Origin: UBA710 sp051645705
GTDB taxonomy: Bacteria; Bacillota_I; Bacilli_A; Mycoplasmatales; Metamycoplasmataceae
NCBI GenBank assembly: GCA_051645705.1
Contig: JBOFBU010000002.1
Location: 372,001-436,000 of the forward strand
Length of the DNA: 64,000 nt
Direction: 5' to 3'
The translations under genes and the position numbers were made by a program. This document shows, one piece after another, positions 32,420 through 43,842 of the stretch; position 1 is the first letter of the stretch, and every line of letters begins with the position of its first letter. Under the pieces are notes generated by a model. It made no database searches and was not told where the DNA came from. It was given only the letters and a program-made list of their open reading frames with translations.

Positions 32420-34855
32420 TTATTCTATTATAAATAAAGGGGTTCCTTTTTCTACAATTCCTTTGGCTAAAACTTTTATTGTTCTTCCTTTAATTGTTTC
32501 ATTTAAAACAACTATTGGAGAAATTGGAGATTTAGTTCATTCATTTAGACCATCTAAATAAATATTAGATAATTTTGTATCTTTTTTTACATTTTGACCA
32601 GTTTTTATTGTTGGTTCAAAAATTGAAACTGGATTTCCTTCAACATCTTTAAATCCATATGAATCTATTCCTAAATGTAAAAGAATTTGTGTTCCTTGGT
32701 CAGTAACAAATGAATAGGCATGACCTGTATCAAAAACAAGTTCTAATTTTCCTTTATCTAGAATTGAAAAGATTTCTTCTTCTAGGGGAATAATAGCAAT
32801 TCCTTTTCCAACAATTTCATCACTAAAGGTTGCATCAGGTACATCTTTTAAATCAATTACTTGACATTTTGCAGGAGCAAAAACTGTTACTTTTTCTAAA
32901 GATTTTTCAATATTTTCATTATTAGTAATATTATGTTCGGTTCTTTTTAAAGAATTAAATAATTCATCTTTTAATTCTGGGTTTTGATGAATTGCTTTTT
33001 TAACTTCAATAATACTATTTTTATATTTATCTGCTTTTGCTCCATAAATAGCATAAACTGATTGTTTAGATGGCTTAATTGTACCTAAGGCACCTAAATC
33101 ATTTTTAAGTCTGTTTTCATCAACAAGTTCTTGTTTTAATACTTGTATTCTTAATTTAGTAATACATGCATCAACATTTTCAATATTATCTATTCCACCA
33201 TAGGCATCGATTATTTGTAAAACAATTGGATCAAATCCATTTTTATTTGTATTTGATTCATTTTTATTTTTATAATCAGCTTTAGTAAATAATCTTTCAT
33301 TTCCGCCTCTACCAGGAGTAGCTATATTGAATTTTTTGATTAAAAATAAGAATAAGAAAAAGTAAATTGGAATATAGACAAGACCTAAAATTAATGCTCA
33401 TCACGCATTTGATCCACCAGGAATTTGAATAGCACCATAAATTACTCAATCTATTGCACCACCACTAAATGTCATTCCAATATGTGGAGCTGTCGCTGGA
33501 AAAATTAATCCTATTCAATTCATAAATCCAAAAGATAATGCACAGAAAAATGCATGCACACCTCAAAATAATCATGGAGCTAAGAATAAGAATGTAAATT
33601 CAATAGGTTCGGTAATTCCTGTTAAAAATGAGGTTAGTCCTGCAGATCCAACTATTGAAGCAGAAATTTTTCTGTTTTCTTTAGGCGCTGCTAAAACCAT
33701 TGCGGCAGCAGCGGCTGGTAATCCAAACATCATAAATGGATATTTACCTTGCATATATTGTCCAACATTAACACCTGCAGATCCGTTTGCAAAGGTAAAA
33801 TCACTAAACATTAAAATATGTTTTTGATCCCCTAACATAACTTCCGCTCCAACTACATTATTGATATTTGCTCATAAAATTTGATCACCAGCTATTGTAG
33901 TCATTCCTTTATCAAAGTTTGGATTTAGATTTATAAATAAATCTTGTCAGGTTGTAATTGCTGCTCCCCCTGCCATTGTTATAGGAACAAGAGCTCCATT
34001 AATTAATATTTCAGCATTTTTAGTTAAATCAAGTGATCCACCTACTGATGTATATCATAATGGAGAATAAAAGGCATGGTGTAATCCAAATGGCACCAAT
34101 GCTCTTTCTATATAGCCAAAAATAAATGAATTAAATCCATATAAATTTGATCCTAATCCTTCACCAATAATATTAAATAAAATTCCTATTAATGGTCAAA
34201 TTATTAAAAATATTAATGTTATTGGGAAAAATACTAAGAAAACCATGATTGGTACAAATCTGATTCCTGAGAAAAATCCAATTATAGCTGGTAATTGAAT
34301 ATCTTTAAAGCGATTATAAACCGCCGAAACTGTAAATCCTACAATAAATCCACCAAAAATGGATGAAGATAATGAGGTTATTCCAAGGGACGTACTAACT
34401 AAAGAGCTAGGTAATCCTGCTCCATTAGAATATTCGCCCAATGATCCTGGTAAATAAAAAAGTAAATTATATCCAATTAATTTACCATCTTTTAAAACAG
34501 GATTTAAAAGTGCGGCTTGTAATCCTGAAAAAACTAAAAAACCAATTAAAGCTGCAAGAGCCGCTGGTCCAGAGTCTTTTGTAAAAGCTATTGCTATTGC
34601 AACAGCAAATAAAACGGGTAGTGCTCCAAAAATTACATCACCTGGTATTTTTAAAAAATTACCAAATGTTGCTAAAGCTAAATTAGAACCCGCTCCCGTC
34701 GCTATTGCGGCACCAATACCTAAAAATAATCCAGCAATAGGAAGCATTGCAATAGGAAGCATCAAACCTTTAGAAAGTTTAGCTATGAATTCCTTTACAT
34801 TACCTTTATTTCTATTGCTTGCTTTATTTTTAAAAGCGCGAAGCATATTTTTCAT
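32420..34855 (-). CDS. PTS enzyme IICBA (glucose/N-acetylglucosamine family)
   Basis: 811 residues. Residues 25-500 are the EIIC membrane domain (PFGLHHAFYSPLW, GITEPIEF). EIIB follows with phospho-Cys in VDACITKLR, then EIIA with FAPAKCQVI and the phospho-His in ILLHLGID. It imports and phosphorylates a hexose; by eye I cannot separate glucose (PtsG) from GlcNAc (NagE). AAAGGAA precedes the ATG. Pgi at 36.9-38.2 kb would take glucose-6-phosphate on. Confidence 0.92.
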
Positions 34856-34879
34856 AAGGTTCCTTTCTATAATTTTATT

Positions 34880-35113
34880 TTATTGTTTGAAAGGAAAAAC
34901 AAAACACATGATGCCCGAAATTGAAAATACAATAATAAGGGCAACTAATCAAAAAACTTTATTTTTAACAAAAAAAGAAATTAATCAACTTATTTTTGTT
35001 TTTTTGATTTCTGTTTCATAATTTCCATTCATAAAATGTTTTATTAATATAAATAAAAAAAATAAAGATAATAATACTAATAAAGTACCCATTATATAAA
35101 AAAATACTTCCAT
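34880..35113 (-). CDS. small membrane protein, 77 residues
   Basis: Two membrane helices joined by a charged loop (NGNYETEIKKTKIS). It reads through two TGA tryptophans. AAGG lies about 10 bases before the ATG at 35113, and the PTS gene starts 25 bases after it on the same strand, so it may be a PTS operon member. It is not SecG by sequence. No family recognised. Confidence 0.65.
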
Positions 35114-35210
35114 TATTTCTTTCCCTTTTTTTTAAAATATTAAAAATAAAATTATTATTTATATATAAATTTTTATTATATATATTAATATAATACTACT
35201 TATTTAAAAT

Positions 35211-35417
35211 CTAATTTATTATTTTAAAAGGTTCTCCATCAATTCAAACAACAGAACCTACAAAAACCTTTGTATTTCTACCTAAAGGTTTTTTTTCATC
35301 AATTAAAATATTGTGTGTTTCAAGAAAATATTTAGCTCCACCACCTGTATCAATGATGTTCATTTTTTTTATAAGTTGACCTATTTTAATAAATTCTCCA
35401 TGTATCTTAACTTCCAT
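35211..35417 (-). CDS. yaaA: S4-domain RNA-binding protein YaaA
   Basis: 68 residues. An S4 motif GEFIKIGQLIKKMNIIDTGG, then VGSVVWIDG. The homologue lies next to dnaN in Bacillus (dnaA-dnaN-yaaA-recF), and here it follows dnaN after 3 bases. One TGA tryptophan hides it. The role is likely ribosome-related RNA binding. Confidence 0.88.
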
Positions 35418-35420
35418 TTT

Positions 35421-36536
35421 TTAAATCCTTTGTGGTGCTATTATTTGTTTTAATGTAGGAATTTCACTACAAAATAAAGTAATTCTTTCAATCGGACCAT
35501 TCATCAATATTGTAAGATCTCCTTCACAAACCGAAATCGCTTCTTTTAAAAACTTATAAGAAACAACAATAACTGTTTTTTCTCCCTCATATTTAAAGTT
35601 TTCAATATATATTTCTGTTCTTCCTATTTCTTCCTTAAAAGAAGTTATTTTTATTTTGTTTTCATCAGAAATTGTTATTGTTAGATTATTTGTAACTTCT
35701 GTAGAAGAAGAAATAACTGCTTTATTTATCGCATCAAGCAATTCTTTTTTAGAAATTACTAATTTTCTTGAAAAATCTTTTAAAAAGATATTACTTAAAT
35801 CAATGTATGGAGCATCAATTATTTTTGATTGATAAATAAATCCGTCTTGCACAATATTAATTTTGTAATCATTAATATATAAAATAATTTTTTCGCTTTC
35901 TTTTGTAGGAACAATATCTTTTAATGCTTTTACAGCAATAGTAATATCTATATTTTCATTTCCTTCCATTTCTTTAATTTCAATTTCTTGTGTTGAAAGA
36001 CGAAAACTATCTGTTGCAGAAAAAGTTAATTTATTTTGTGTGGTCTTTAAATTAATACCATTCAAAATAGAACTTGTATTTATCGAATTAGCTGCAAAAG
36101 AAACATTTTTGATACATTCTTTAAAATCTTTATATGATACTTCTATTTGTTTTCCGTATAAGATAAAATCAATTTCAGGATATTCTTCCCCATCTTGAGT
36201 ATTTAAAAAAAATGTATTACCATTATTTTTAATAACAAGTTCTTTTGAAAATAAAGAAATTTCAACTTTTCCTTCACATTTTTTTAATGTATTTAAAAAC
36301 ATTGTAGAAGATAACAAGAATTTTCCATTTCCTTCTATATTTATATCTTTATTGTTATTTAAAGAAAAATCTTTTTTTATTGAAATTATTGAGTTAGAAC
36401 CAATGATGGTCATCTTTTCATCTTTAATATCAAAAAATATATTTCTCAAGGGAAGATAAGCATTATTCGAATCAATAGCTCTTGCAATTTCTTCTAAAGA
36501 ATTTAAAAGCAAATTTTTGTTTGTAGTTATTTTCAT
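35421..36536 (-). CDS. dnaN: DNA polymerase III beta subunit (sliding clamp)
   Basis: 371 residues with three clamp domains; the dimer ring tethers PolC to DNA. MKITTNKNLLLNSLEEIARAI starts the first domain and GPIERITLF is in the last. I take the ATG at 36536; an in-frame TTG at 36554 lies within the promoter. A TATAAT box at 36544-36549 is 7 bases upstream, so the mRNA would be leaderless. Three DnaA boxes lie 90-160 bases upstream. dnaA is not in the window. Confidence 0.95.
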   Translation of the reverse strand: MKITTNKNLLLNSLEEIARAIDSNNAYLPLRNIFFDIKDEKMTIIGSNSIISIKKDFSLNNNKDINIEGNGKFLLSSTMFLNTLKKCEGKVEISLFSKELVIKNNGNTFFLNTQDGEEYPEIDFILYGKQIEVSYKDFKECIKNVSFAANSINTSSILNGINLKTTQNKLTFSATDSFRLSTQEIEIKEMEGNENIDITIAVKALKDIVPTKESEKIILYINDYKINIVQDGFIYQSKIIDAPYIDLSNIFLKDFSRKLVISKKELLDAINKAVISSSTEVTNNLTITISDENKIKITSFKEEIGRTEIYIENFKYEGEKTVIVVSYKFLKEAISVCEGDLTILMNGPIERITLFCSEIPTLKQIIAPQRI

Positions 36537-36543
36537 TTCTATA

Positions 36544-36549
36544 ATTATA
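36544..36549 (-). promoter_or_regulatory. -10 box of dnaN
   Basis: TATAAT on the minus strand, 7 bases before the ATG at 36536. Confidence 0.55.
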
Positions 36550-36625
36550 AACAAAATAATTCATCTTTAAATGATTCTAAAATTAAAAGTTATTTTTTTA
36601 TTTAGAATTCATTAATAATAATGTC

Positions 36626-36697
36626 TGTGGAAAATGTGGATAACTATTATTTATTCCTAATTTTAAGAAGAAAAATGAGTAAATTTGATGTTGATAA
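36626..36697. other. DnaA-box cluster (candidate oriC or DnaA-regulated promoter)
   Basis: TGTGGAAAA (36626-36634) and TGTGGATAA (36635-36643, the perfect complement of TTATCCACA) lie head to tail, and TGTTGATAA follows at 36689-36697. The 210-base region between dnaN and the SRP RNA is very A+T-rich, as an origin would be. Gene direction does not switch here, so an origin is not certain. Confidence 0.6.
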
Positions 36698-36749
36698 GTT
36701 TTTTATAAAGAAAATAATTTTTGAAAATTATTTAAAGAGAACAAAAAAA

Positions 36750-36827
36750 CCACCAAACACAACACTTCCCGATATGGCTGCTACATTTCTGTCCTGACCA
36801 AATTACAGGGTTATTGTTTTGATGGCA
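36750..36827 (-). ncRNA. ffs: signal recognition particle RNA (4.5S)
   Basis: On the minus strand the RNA holds the SRP core GGTCAGGACAGAAATGTAGC with the Ffh-binding internal loops, and the ends CCATCAAAACA and TGTTTGGTGG pair. A run of seven T follows the 3' end. It is a short (78-base) single-hairpin form without Alu domain, as in other mollicutes. Confidence 0.93.
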
Positions 36828-36832
36828 TAAAT

Positions 36833-36838
36833 ATTATA
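36833..36838 (-). promoter_or_regulatory. -10 box of SRP RNA
   Basis: TATAAT 5-6 bases before the predicted RNA 5' end. Confidence 0.6.
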
Positions 36839-36851
36839 TAATAAAATTTAA

Positions 36852-38156
36852 CTATTCAAAATTAGGTTTTTTAAGTAGTTTAAACATATTATTTTTATAT
36901 ATTTCTACACCTGGTTGATTAAATGGATTAACTTCTAGTAAATAACCACTCATAGCTACAGCAACTTCAAAGAAATAAATTAGTTCTCCAAAAGAATATT
37001 CATCTAATTGAGAAACAGTTATTTCTATACATTTAACATTTCCGATTTTAGAATGAGCAGCTAATGTTGCTTCGGCAGCTATTTCATTTATTTGGTGCAA
37101 ACTATTATTGATTAAGTAATTTAATCCATCTAAATTTTCTCTATCCTCCACTATTTGAAGATCAATAAGAGGTTTTTCAACAAGCAAAACAGTTTCAAAT
37201 AATACTTTTGATCCTTCTTGAATAAATTGACCAATTGAATGAAGATCAGTTGAAAAAATAGAACCAACAGGAAAAATTCCTTTTTGTAATTTTCCTTCAG
37301 ATTCTCCAAAAAGTTGTTTTCATCATTCAATAAAGTAAAGTAAATTTGGTTCATATCCTATAAAAACTTCTACAGGTAATTTACTTTTTTTATATAAATT
37401 ATATCTAGTAACGGCATATTTATAAGCATCATTATCTTCTAAATTTTCTGCTCTATAATTTTTATAACCTATTTGAGCGCCCTTCATAATTGATTTAATA
37501 TTTATACCACTACAAGCAAAAGGGAATAATCCAACTGCTGTTAAAACAGAAAAACGGCCCCCAATATTATCAGGAATTACAAACATTTCATAACCTTCAT
37601 TTTTAGATAAAGTAAATAATGCTCCTTTATTTGCATCGGTTGTTGAAATTATAAAATCTTTAGCATTATTAATACCTATTTTATCTTCTAATAATTTTTT
37701 AAACATTCTAAATGCAATAGCGGGTTCAGTTGTTGTTCCTGACTTAGAAATTACATTAATAGCAAACTTTTTATTTTCAACATATTTTAGTTTTTGAGCA
37801 AGATCTGTTGAAGAAAAAGATGTACCGGCAAAAATAACCTCCATTTTTCTTTCATTTTTAGAAGGAAGGTTTCCTAAAACAAAATCTATTCCAGCTTTAA
37901 TTCCTGTAAAAGATCCACCTATTCCAATAACTACTAAAACTTCAATCCCATTTTTAATTAAAAAATTAGCTTTATTTTCTATTTTTTTAAATTCATCTTT
38001 ATTAAAATTTTCGGGAAGATCTTTCCATCCTAAAAATTCATTACCTTCTCCTTCCTCTTTTTCAATTTTATTATGAATTTCATAAACAACTTTTTTATAG
38101 TTGTTTAATTCTTCTTTACTTATTATATTTTCAACATTTATTTTTATTGAACTCAT
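36852..38156 (-). CDS. pgi: glucose-6-phosphate isomerase
   Basis: 434 residues; interconverts glucose-6-phosphate and fructose-6-phosphate in glycolysis. Motifs: VIGIGGSFTGIKAGIDF, NVISKSGTTTEPA, PDNIGGRFSV and the C-terminal part with EVNPFNQPGVE. Length fits Firmicute enzymes (about 440). A TGA tryptophan at 37323 starts a WW pair. AAAGGAG lies 10 bases before the ATG, which is inside the end of the S1 gene. Confidence 0.96.
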
Positions 38157-38476
38157 GCTTTAATTTCTCCTTTGGTAAAATTTAATAAATTTTTAAATCC
38201 TTTTTCTGTTTCTTTGATATCAAACGAAAAGGGATTTTTTAAAAATAAAGGCCTTTCATTTTTGAAATCTAAATAAAAGGTCTTATTTTTTATAAAAAGA
38301 ATTTTCATTGTAAGTTCGTCTCCGATTTTAAAAGTGTTATTTAAATTAGAAACAAAATAATCTGTTATTTTACTTATATGTAAAAAACCCGTATATTCTT
38401 CATCAATATCAAATAAAATTCAATTACGATTAACTTCACTTACTTTTCCGAAAATAATATCATTATTTCTTTTCAT
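38144..38476 (-). CDS. S1-domain RNA-binding protein
   Basis: 110 residues. Residues 5-75 form an S1 domain: IIFGKVSEVNRNWILFDI, GFLHISKIT and KIGDELTMKIL. It resembles small stand-alone S1 proteins (YugI/CvfD type) thought to bind the ribosome or RNA. It overlaps pgi by 13 bases, so the two are coupled. One tryptophan near its end is TGA. Confidence 0.82.
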
Positions 38477-38502
38477 AATATTTATATTATCATATATAAA
38501 TA

Positions 38503-39393
38503 TTAAATTATTTTTTTAGGACTAATTCCAATAAAAACAGCACCATAACCGGTGTGAATTGTAGTTGAAGCACAAGCTTTTTTTATAAAATCAACTTTAA
38601 TATTCAATGATTTAAAAATCTTTTCAACTTCTTTTAAAATTTTTTCATCTCATGCATAAACAATAGTTAAATTAAAGTTATCAATACTAAATGAAGGACC
38701 CTTAATTTCTTTTATATAATCATTTAATTTATTAATAACCTTTTTAACAGCTCCATTAAATGTTCTACTTATTCCAGATATTTTAACTCCATTAAAAATT
38801 TTAATTAACAAAAAAAATCTTGATGAAAGAAATTTCTTAATTCCAATTAAACGACCATTTCTTGCAAAAGAAGAAAGTTCTGAAGGAATAATAAAACCTA
38901 AACAATTTTTATTTTGTTCTTCTAAATAATTAGTAATTTCTTTCATTAAATTTTTTTCTTTAGGTAGGGTTTCTGATAAATTTAAAAGATAATCAACAAC
39001 AACTAAATATTGTTCTGATACAAAATGATTATCAAAAGCTAAAATATTTGTTTTTTTACCTTTTTCTTTTTTTAAATTTTCTAATTTAGCAGTAAAAACA
39101 GAATATGTAGAAGAAAGATTAGAATTTATAAAAAGACAAACTACATTTTCATATTCATCTAAAACTTTATTAGCTACTTCCTCAATACTCGTACTTACTG
39201 GCAAAGAAGTTTTAATATCATTATTTTTATCAATAATTTCTTCAATAACAGGATCTTTATCTTTTCCTTCTAAAATTTGTTTACCATTTATAAAAATTTG
39301 AAGTGGAAGAAAAAAAACATTTTCATAATTTTCTTTAAAAAATTTTTCTGTTTTTCCCGAAAAGGAATCAAGAATAATAGCCAATTTTTTCAT
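38503..39393 (-). CDS. DegV family fatty-acid-binding protein
   Basis: 296 residues of the DegV/FakB fold, which holds a fatty acid for phosphorylation by FakA in Firmicutes. Typical: the first strand MKKLAIILDSFSG, the SLPVSTSIEE segment (pTSqps region), GFIIPSELSSFARNGRL and CASTTIHTGYGA. The DSFSG loop is close to the DSTAD of the family. A TATAAT box at 39401-39406, 7 bases before the ATG, predicts leaderless mRNA. Confidence 0.88.
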
Positions 39394-39401
39394 ATGTTAA
39401 A

Positions 39402-40145
39402 TTATACCACTTTATTTTTTAGGTCAATATTTAATTTTATTCCCTCAAACTTTTTAATTATAAAAAAACCTTTTCCAATTTTATTCGTTAATCTATTAAA
39501 AACTTGGTCAAAAACCCTTGTTTCATCTCTAATTTCAACTTTTCAAACTTTTTTATAAATTTCACATCTTTTTAAAAAAGAATTTTCATTTTTATTATAA
39601 TTTTGAATCAAAACTTTCATTAAGCAAGTTTCTTTTTTGGTTAAATTAATTTTAATATTATTAATATATAAAACAAATTTAAGACAGTCTAAAATTAATG
39701 GACCAGCATAAAAAGTATTATTTTTATTATGTGAATCTCATTTCCTTCTTAAAATAGAAAAAATCTTTCATTTTAAAAATCTCTCATCCTCATTATCAAT
39801 TATTAGATCGTCCGCTCCTAATTTTAAAAGTTCAATCATTTTTTCGTTATCTAAAAAATCTTTTTTAATAATTCAAGAAAAAAAGAAGTCTTTATTACTT
39901 AAATGAAGTTTTGAATACATATCTAAATTAAAAATAGAAATTAATTCTTTTTTATAAAAAACAAATAAAAAATCTACTCTAATTACATTAACAAAATCTA
40001 AAAAACTTTTTGTATTTATATCATTAAAATCAAGAAAATAAAGATTTATTAATAATTGTTCTTGAGAATATTCTAAATATTTTTTTATATTTGTAATTGA
40101 ATGTTGATCACAAACAAAAAAAACATTCAAATTTTTATAAGACAT
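39402..40145 (-). CDS. OmpR-type DNA-binding regulator with degenerate receiver domain
   Basis: 247 residues. The C-terminal 115 residues fit an OmpR/PhoB winged helix: KINLTKKETCLMKVLIQ, FLKRCEIYKKVW, RVFDQVFNRLTNKI and FEGIKLNI. Upstream LLKLGADDLI is the end of a receiver domain, but the phospho-acceptor Asp after the third strand is missing (FLFVFYKKE), so it would be phosphorylation-independent. I checked the frame throughout; it has five or so TGA tryptophans. It lies 34 bases after the RNase J stop and has its own TATAAT. Confidence 0.72.
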
Positions 40146-40152
40146 AAAATTA

Positions 40153-40158
40153 ATTATA
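40153..40158 (-). promoter_or_regulatory. -10 box of the OmpR-type regulator
   Basis: TATAAT on the minus strand, 7 bases before the ATG at 40145. Confidence 0.55.
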
Positions 40159-40179
40159 TATATATCATTTTAATAATTT

Positions 40180-41895
40180 TTAAGATTTAGTAATTTCTTT
40201 TTGTAAAGGGGGTTGTAATTCTTTAATATCATCTACAAAAATAATACTTGTAGTGATTAAAGGACGTCTTCTTTTTGTTCTATAAAAAAACGGAACAAGC
40301 CTTTCTTTTATTATTTTCTTTAATTGGTTTGTTGTATATGTCTCATCATTTTTAATTTTATTTAAAATAGAACCATAAACAAGTTTTCTTGTCTCAATTA
40401 TTATATCCATTGAATTTTTAATATATAAGGTTCCCCTTGTAATTATTTTTGGTCTTTGAACAATTTTCTTTTCTTGTTTATTAATAAAAACAATTACATG
40501 CACAAAACCATTTTCTCCCAAAACAGTTCTTTCATTTAAAAGTTTAGTTGTTAATGTTGAAGCAATATCTCCATCAATATATACAGGACTTGACTCTCTT
40601 TTTTCTTCTGATAATCAAATTTTATTATTTTCCATGTAAAAAACTTCACCTATTTTGGAATTAAAAACATTTTTTGGATCAACACCACATTCTATAGCTG
40701 TTTTTCCATGAACAACTGACATTCTATATTCTCCATGATAAGGGAAAAAGTATTTAGGTTTTGTTAATGCAAATATTTTTCTATGTTCATCTTGATAAGC
40801 ATGACCTGAAGTATGAAGATATCCATCTACACCGTTTTCTTTTATATCAGCCCCTAATTTAAATAATTTATTTATTAATAATTCTATTTTTAATCTGTTT
40901 CCAGGAATAGGAGAAGAAGAAAAAATAACAATATCTTTATTTTTAATTTTTACTTGAGGGTGTTTATTTTCTCCCATTTTAGCAAGAGCGGCCATTTCTT
41001 CACCTTGAGAACCGGTAGTTAAAATAAGAAGTTTATTTTCTTCAATCGAATCAATTTTTTTTCTATCAATAAAAACACTATCTTTAATATTAATATGACC
41101 TATTTTTCTCCCTATTTTTATTCCTTTAACCATTGCTCTTCCAAAACAAACAACTTTTTTATCTAATTCTTCTGCAAGTTCAATAATTTTTAATATTCTA
41201 GTAACATTTGAAGCGAAAGAAGTTAAAATAACTTTTCCCTCAGCTTCTTTTATATATTTTTTTATATCTTGTAAAATATCTTTTTCAGAAGGAGAGTGAT
41301 TAGGTCTCATTGCATTAGTAGAATCGGAAAATAAAGCAGTTAAACCTTGATCACCAATTAATTTAAGTTTGTCAAAATTTGTATAATTTCCTATAGGAGA
41401 GTAGTCAAATCTAAAATCTCCAGTAAACATTATGCTTCCATTTGGACAAGTAAATCGAATTCCAAATGCATCAGGAATTGAATGCTGAGCAGTTCAAAAA
41501 TCAACCTTCATAGTTCCAAATTCATAAGTATCTTCTTCTTTTATTTCAATAAATTCTGGTTTAAAATCTATTTTTGCTTCTTCAAATTTACTTTTAAGAA
41601 ATTCAATTCCTATTCTTGGGGCAAATATTTTTTTTATATTAGCATCCTTTACTAAAAAAGGAATACCACCCATATGATCTTCATGTCCGTGTGTTAAAAA
41701 AATACCAGCTATTTTATTTTGATTTTCCTTTAAATAACCATAATTAGGAATAATTCCCTTGATTCCACTAATAGAAATATTTCCAAATTTTATACCAGCA
41801 TCTAATATAAATATTTGATCATCATGCTCAATTATGGCAGTAGATTTTCCAATTTCTTGCATTCCACCTAATCCATAAAATTTAGTTATTCCCAT
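40180..41895 (-). CDS. rnj: ribonuclease J
   Basis: 571 residues. A metallo-beta-lactamase core with HGHEDHMGG, the beta-CASP domain (LFSDSTNAMRPNHSPSE), SGHAYQDEH and HGEYRM, then a C-terminal domain. It does 5'-end-dependent mRNA decay and rRNA maturation. An upstream in-frame start at 41943 exists, but the ATG at 41895 has AAGAAGGGA before it and matches the usual MGITKFYGLGG start. Confidence 0.95.
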
Positions 41896-41989
41896 TCTAA
41901 ATCCCTTCTTTTTATATATTTTTTGAATTATTAAACAAAACAAAGTACATAAATATTTAAAATATTAAATTTTAAAGTCAATAAATATA

Positions 41990-42541
41990 TTATAACAAAT
42001 TTAAGTCTTTTTCCTTGGTTCATTTGTTTTTTTTATCAATTCTATCAATAAATAATTTTCCTTCTAAATGGTCTAATTCATGTTGAATAACAATAGCTAA
42101 ATAACCATAAGCATCAATTATTATTTTTTTATTTTGATAATAAGAAAAAGCCTCTAATTTTATATGTCCGGCTCTTTTTACATAACCTGCTTGATTAGGA
42201 ATATTTATTCCTACAGATAAACAACCTTCTCCAGTGGAAAGAGCTGTATTAAAATCTGATAAGCCTAAAACCCTAGGATTTATTAAAACATCAGAAAACA
42301 AAACGGAATTATCAGGATTTAAAATATGGACAAAAAACATATTTTTTAAAATACCATATTGAACAGCCGCTACTCCGACAGCTGGTCTAAATTTAGATCC
42401 TTTTTTAATTGAATCAGTAACGTGATAAATCATTTTTTTAGCAAGTAATTCATCTTCTTCACTAAGAGGCAATAAAACATCCAAAGATTTTTGTCTTAAA
42501 ACTTTTTCAGGTAATTGAACAATGTTAATTTTATAAATCAT
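41990..42541 (-). CDS. def: peptide deformylase
   Basis: 183 residues. The zinc motifs EGCLSV and HELDH are intact. The first motif reads GVAAVQYG, so the usual AAPQ proline is valine. It removes formyl groups from new proteins. The last ten residues follow a TGA tryptophan. The promoter box overlaps that of serS on the other strand. Confidence 0.95.
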
Positions 42542-42549
42542 TATAATTT

Positions 42550-42557
42550 ATTATAAT
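42550..42557. promoter_or_regulatory. overlapping divergent -10 boxes of def and serS
   Basis: ATTATAAT gives TATAAT on the minus strand (42550-42555, 8 bases before the def ATG) and on the plus strand (42552-42557, 10 bases before the serS ATG). Polymerase could not occupy both at once. Confidence 0.6.
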
Positions 42558-42567
42558 ATATAAATAT

Positions 42568-43842
42568 ATGTTAGACATTAAAAAAATACAAAAAGAAATT
42601 GATGTAGTTATTGAAGAACTTAAAAAGAGAAAAATATCAAAAGATATATTAATTTCTTTATCAAATAGAATCAATGAAAGAAACAAAATAATAAAAGAAC
42701 TTTCTGAAATTCAACATCAAAGAAATAGAACAACAAAAGAAATAAGTATAAATTTAGAAAATAAGGAAAATAAAGAAAAACAAAAAGAATTTTTTATTAA
42801 GGCTTCAAAACAAAAAGAAGCAATATTAAAATTAGAAAAAAAACTAACAAAGATGGAAGAAGAATTAAAAGAAGAACTTTTTTATATTCCTAATATATTA
42901 AATTCAAAAGTTCCTTTTGGAAATGATGAAAATGATAATATTGTAATTTTTGAAAAAAACAAGTTAGGTAGAGGCTTAGTTAATAATATTATTCCTCACT
43001 ACGAAATAGCAACAAAAAAAGATATTTTAGATATTCCAAGAGGAGTTAAAATTTCTGGAACAAGATTTCTTTTCTATAAAGGAATAGGAGCGAGATTAAT
43101 TAGAGCTCTTGAAAATTTTATGTTAGATGAAAATATAAAAGCAGGATATGAAGAATTATTACCACCACTTATAGTAAAATCACTAGCTCTAAAAGGAACT
43201 GGACAACTACCTAAATTTAAAGAAGATGTTTTTAAAATTGAAAATGAGGACTTATATTTAATTTCAACTTCAGAAATTCCTATTACTAATTACTATAATG
43301 ATGAAATTTTAAATTTAGATAAACCAAAAAAATTTACCGCATATTCTCCTTGTTTTAGATCAGAAGCAGGATCTTCTGGAAAAGATACAAAAGGACTTAT
43401 TAGAACTCATCAATTTAATAAAGTAGAAATTGTAAAAATTGTAAATAAAGAACAAGCATTTGAAGAATTTGAAAAAACTATTTTAGATTCAGAAAGAATA
43501 TTAGAATTACTAGAAATTCCTTATAGAAAAATTCTTTTATGTTCAGGAGATACAGGTTTTAGTTCTTCAATAACTTATGATTTAGAATTATGATTGCCAT
43601 CTGAACAAAGATATAGAGAAGTTTCTTCGATTTCATATTTTACTGACTTTCAAGCTAGAAGAGCAAAAATTAGATATAAAGATAATGAAGGAAATATTCA
43701 AATTGCCCACACTATAAACGGTTCTGCACTAGCTATTGATAGAGTTTTTGCGGCATTATTAGAATTGTATCAAAATGAAGATGGAACAATTTCAATACCT
43801 GAAAAATTACATCCATATATGAACGGAATTAAAGCTATTTAA
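42568..43842 (+). CDS. serS: seryl-tRNA synthetase
   Basis: 424 residues. The N-terminal long coiled-coil arm (residues 1-105) binds tRNA-Ser; class II motif 2 is CFRSEAGSSGKDTKGLIRTHQF and motif 3 is NGSALAIDR. The conserved WLPSEQ segment has its tryptophan as TGA at 43591, proof of the genetic code. The stop shares a base with the next gene's start. Confidence 0.97.

Noticed and set aside
34785..35021. 78-aa plus-strand ORF over the PTS gene start
   Set aside because: Opposite to the PTS start and the 77-aa membrane gene, both of which have ribosome sites.
34880..35113. SecG
   Set aside because: Size and two helices fit, but the Gly/Gln-rich loop of SecG is missing.
36600..36720. Firm oriC assignment
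   Set aside because: Three boxes only, no strand switch, and no dnaA beside it; listed as candidate.
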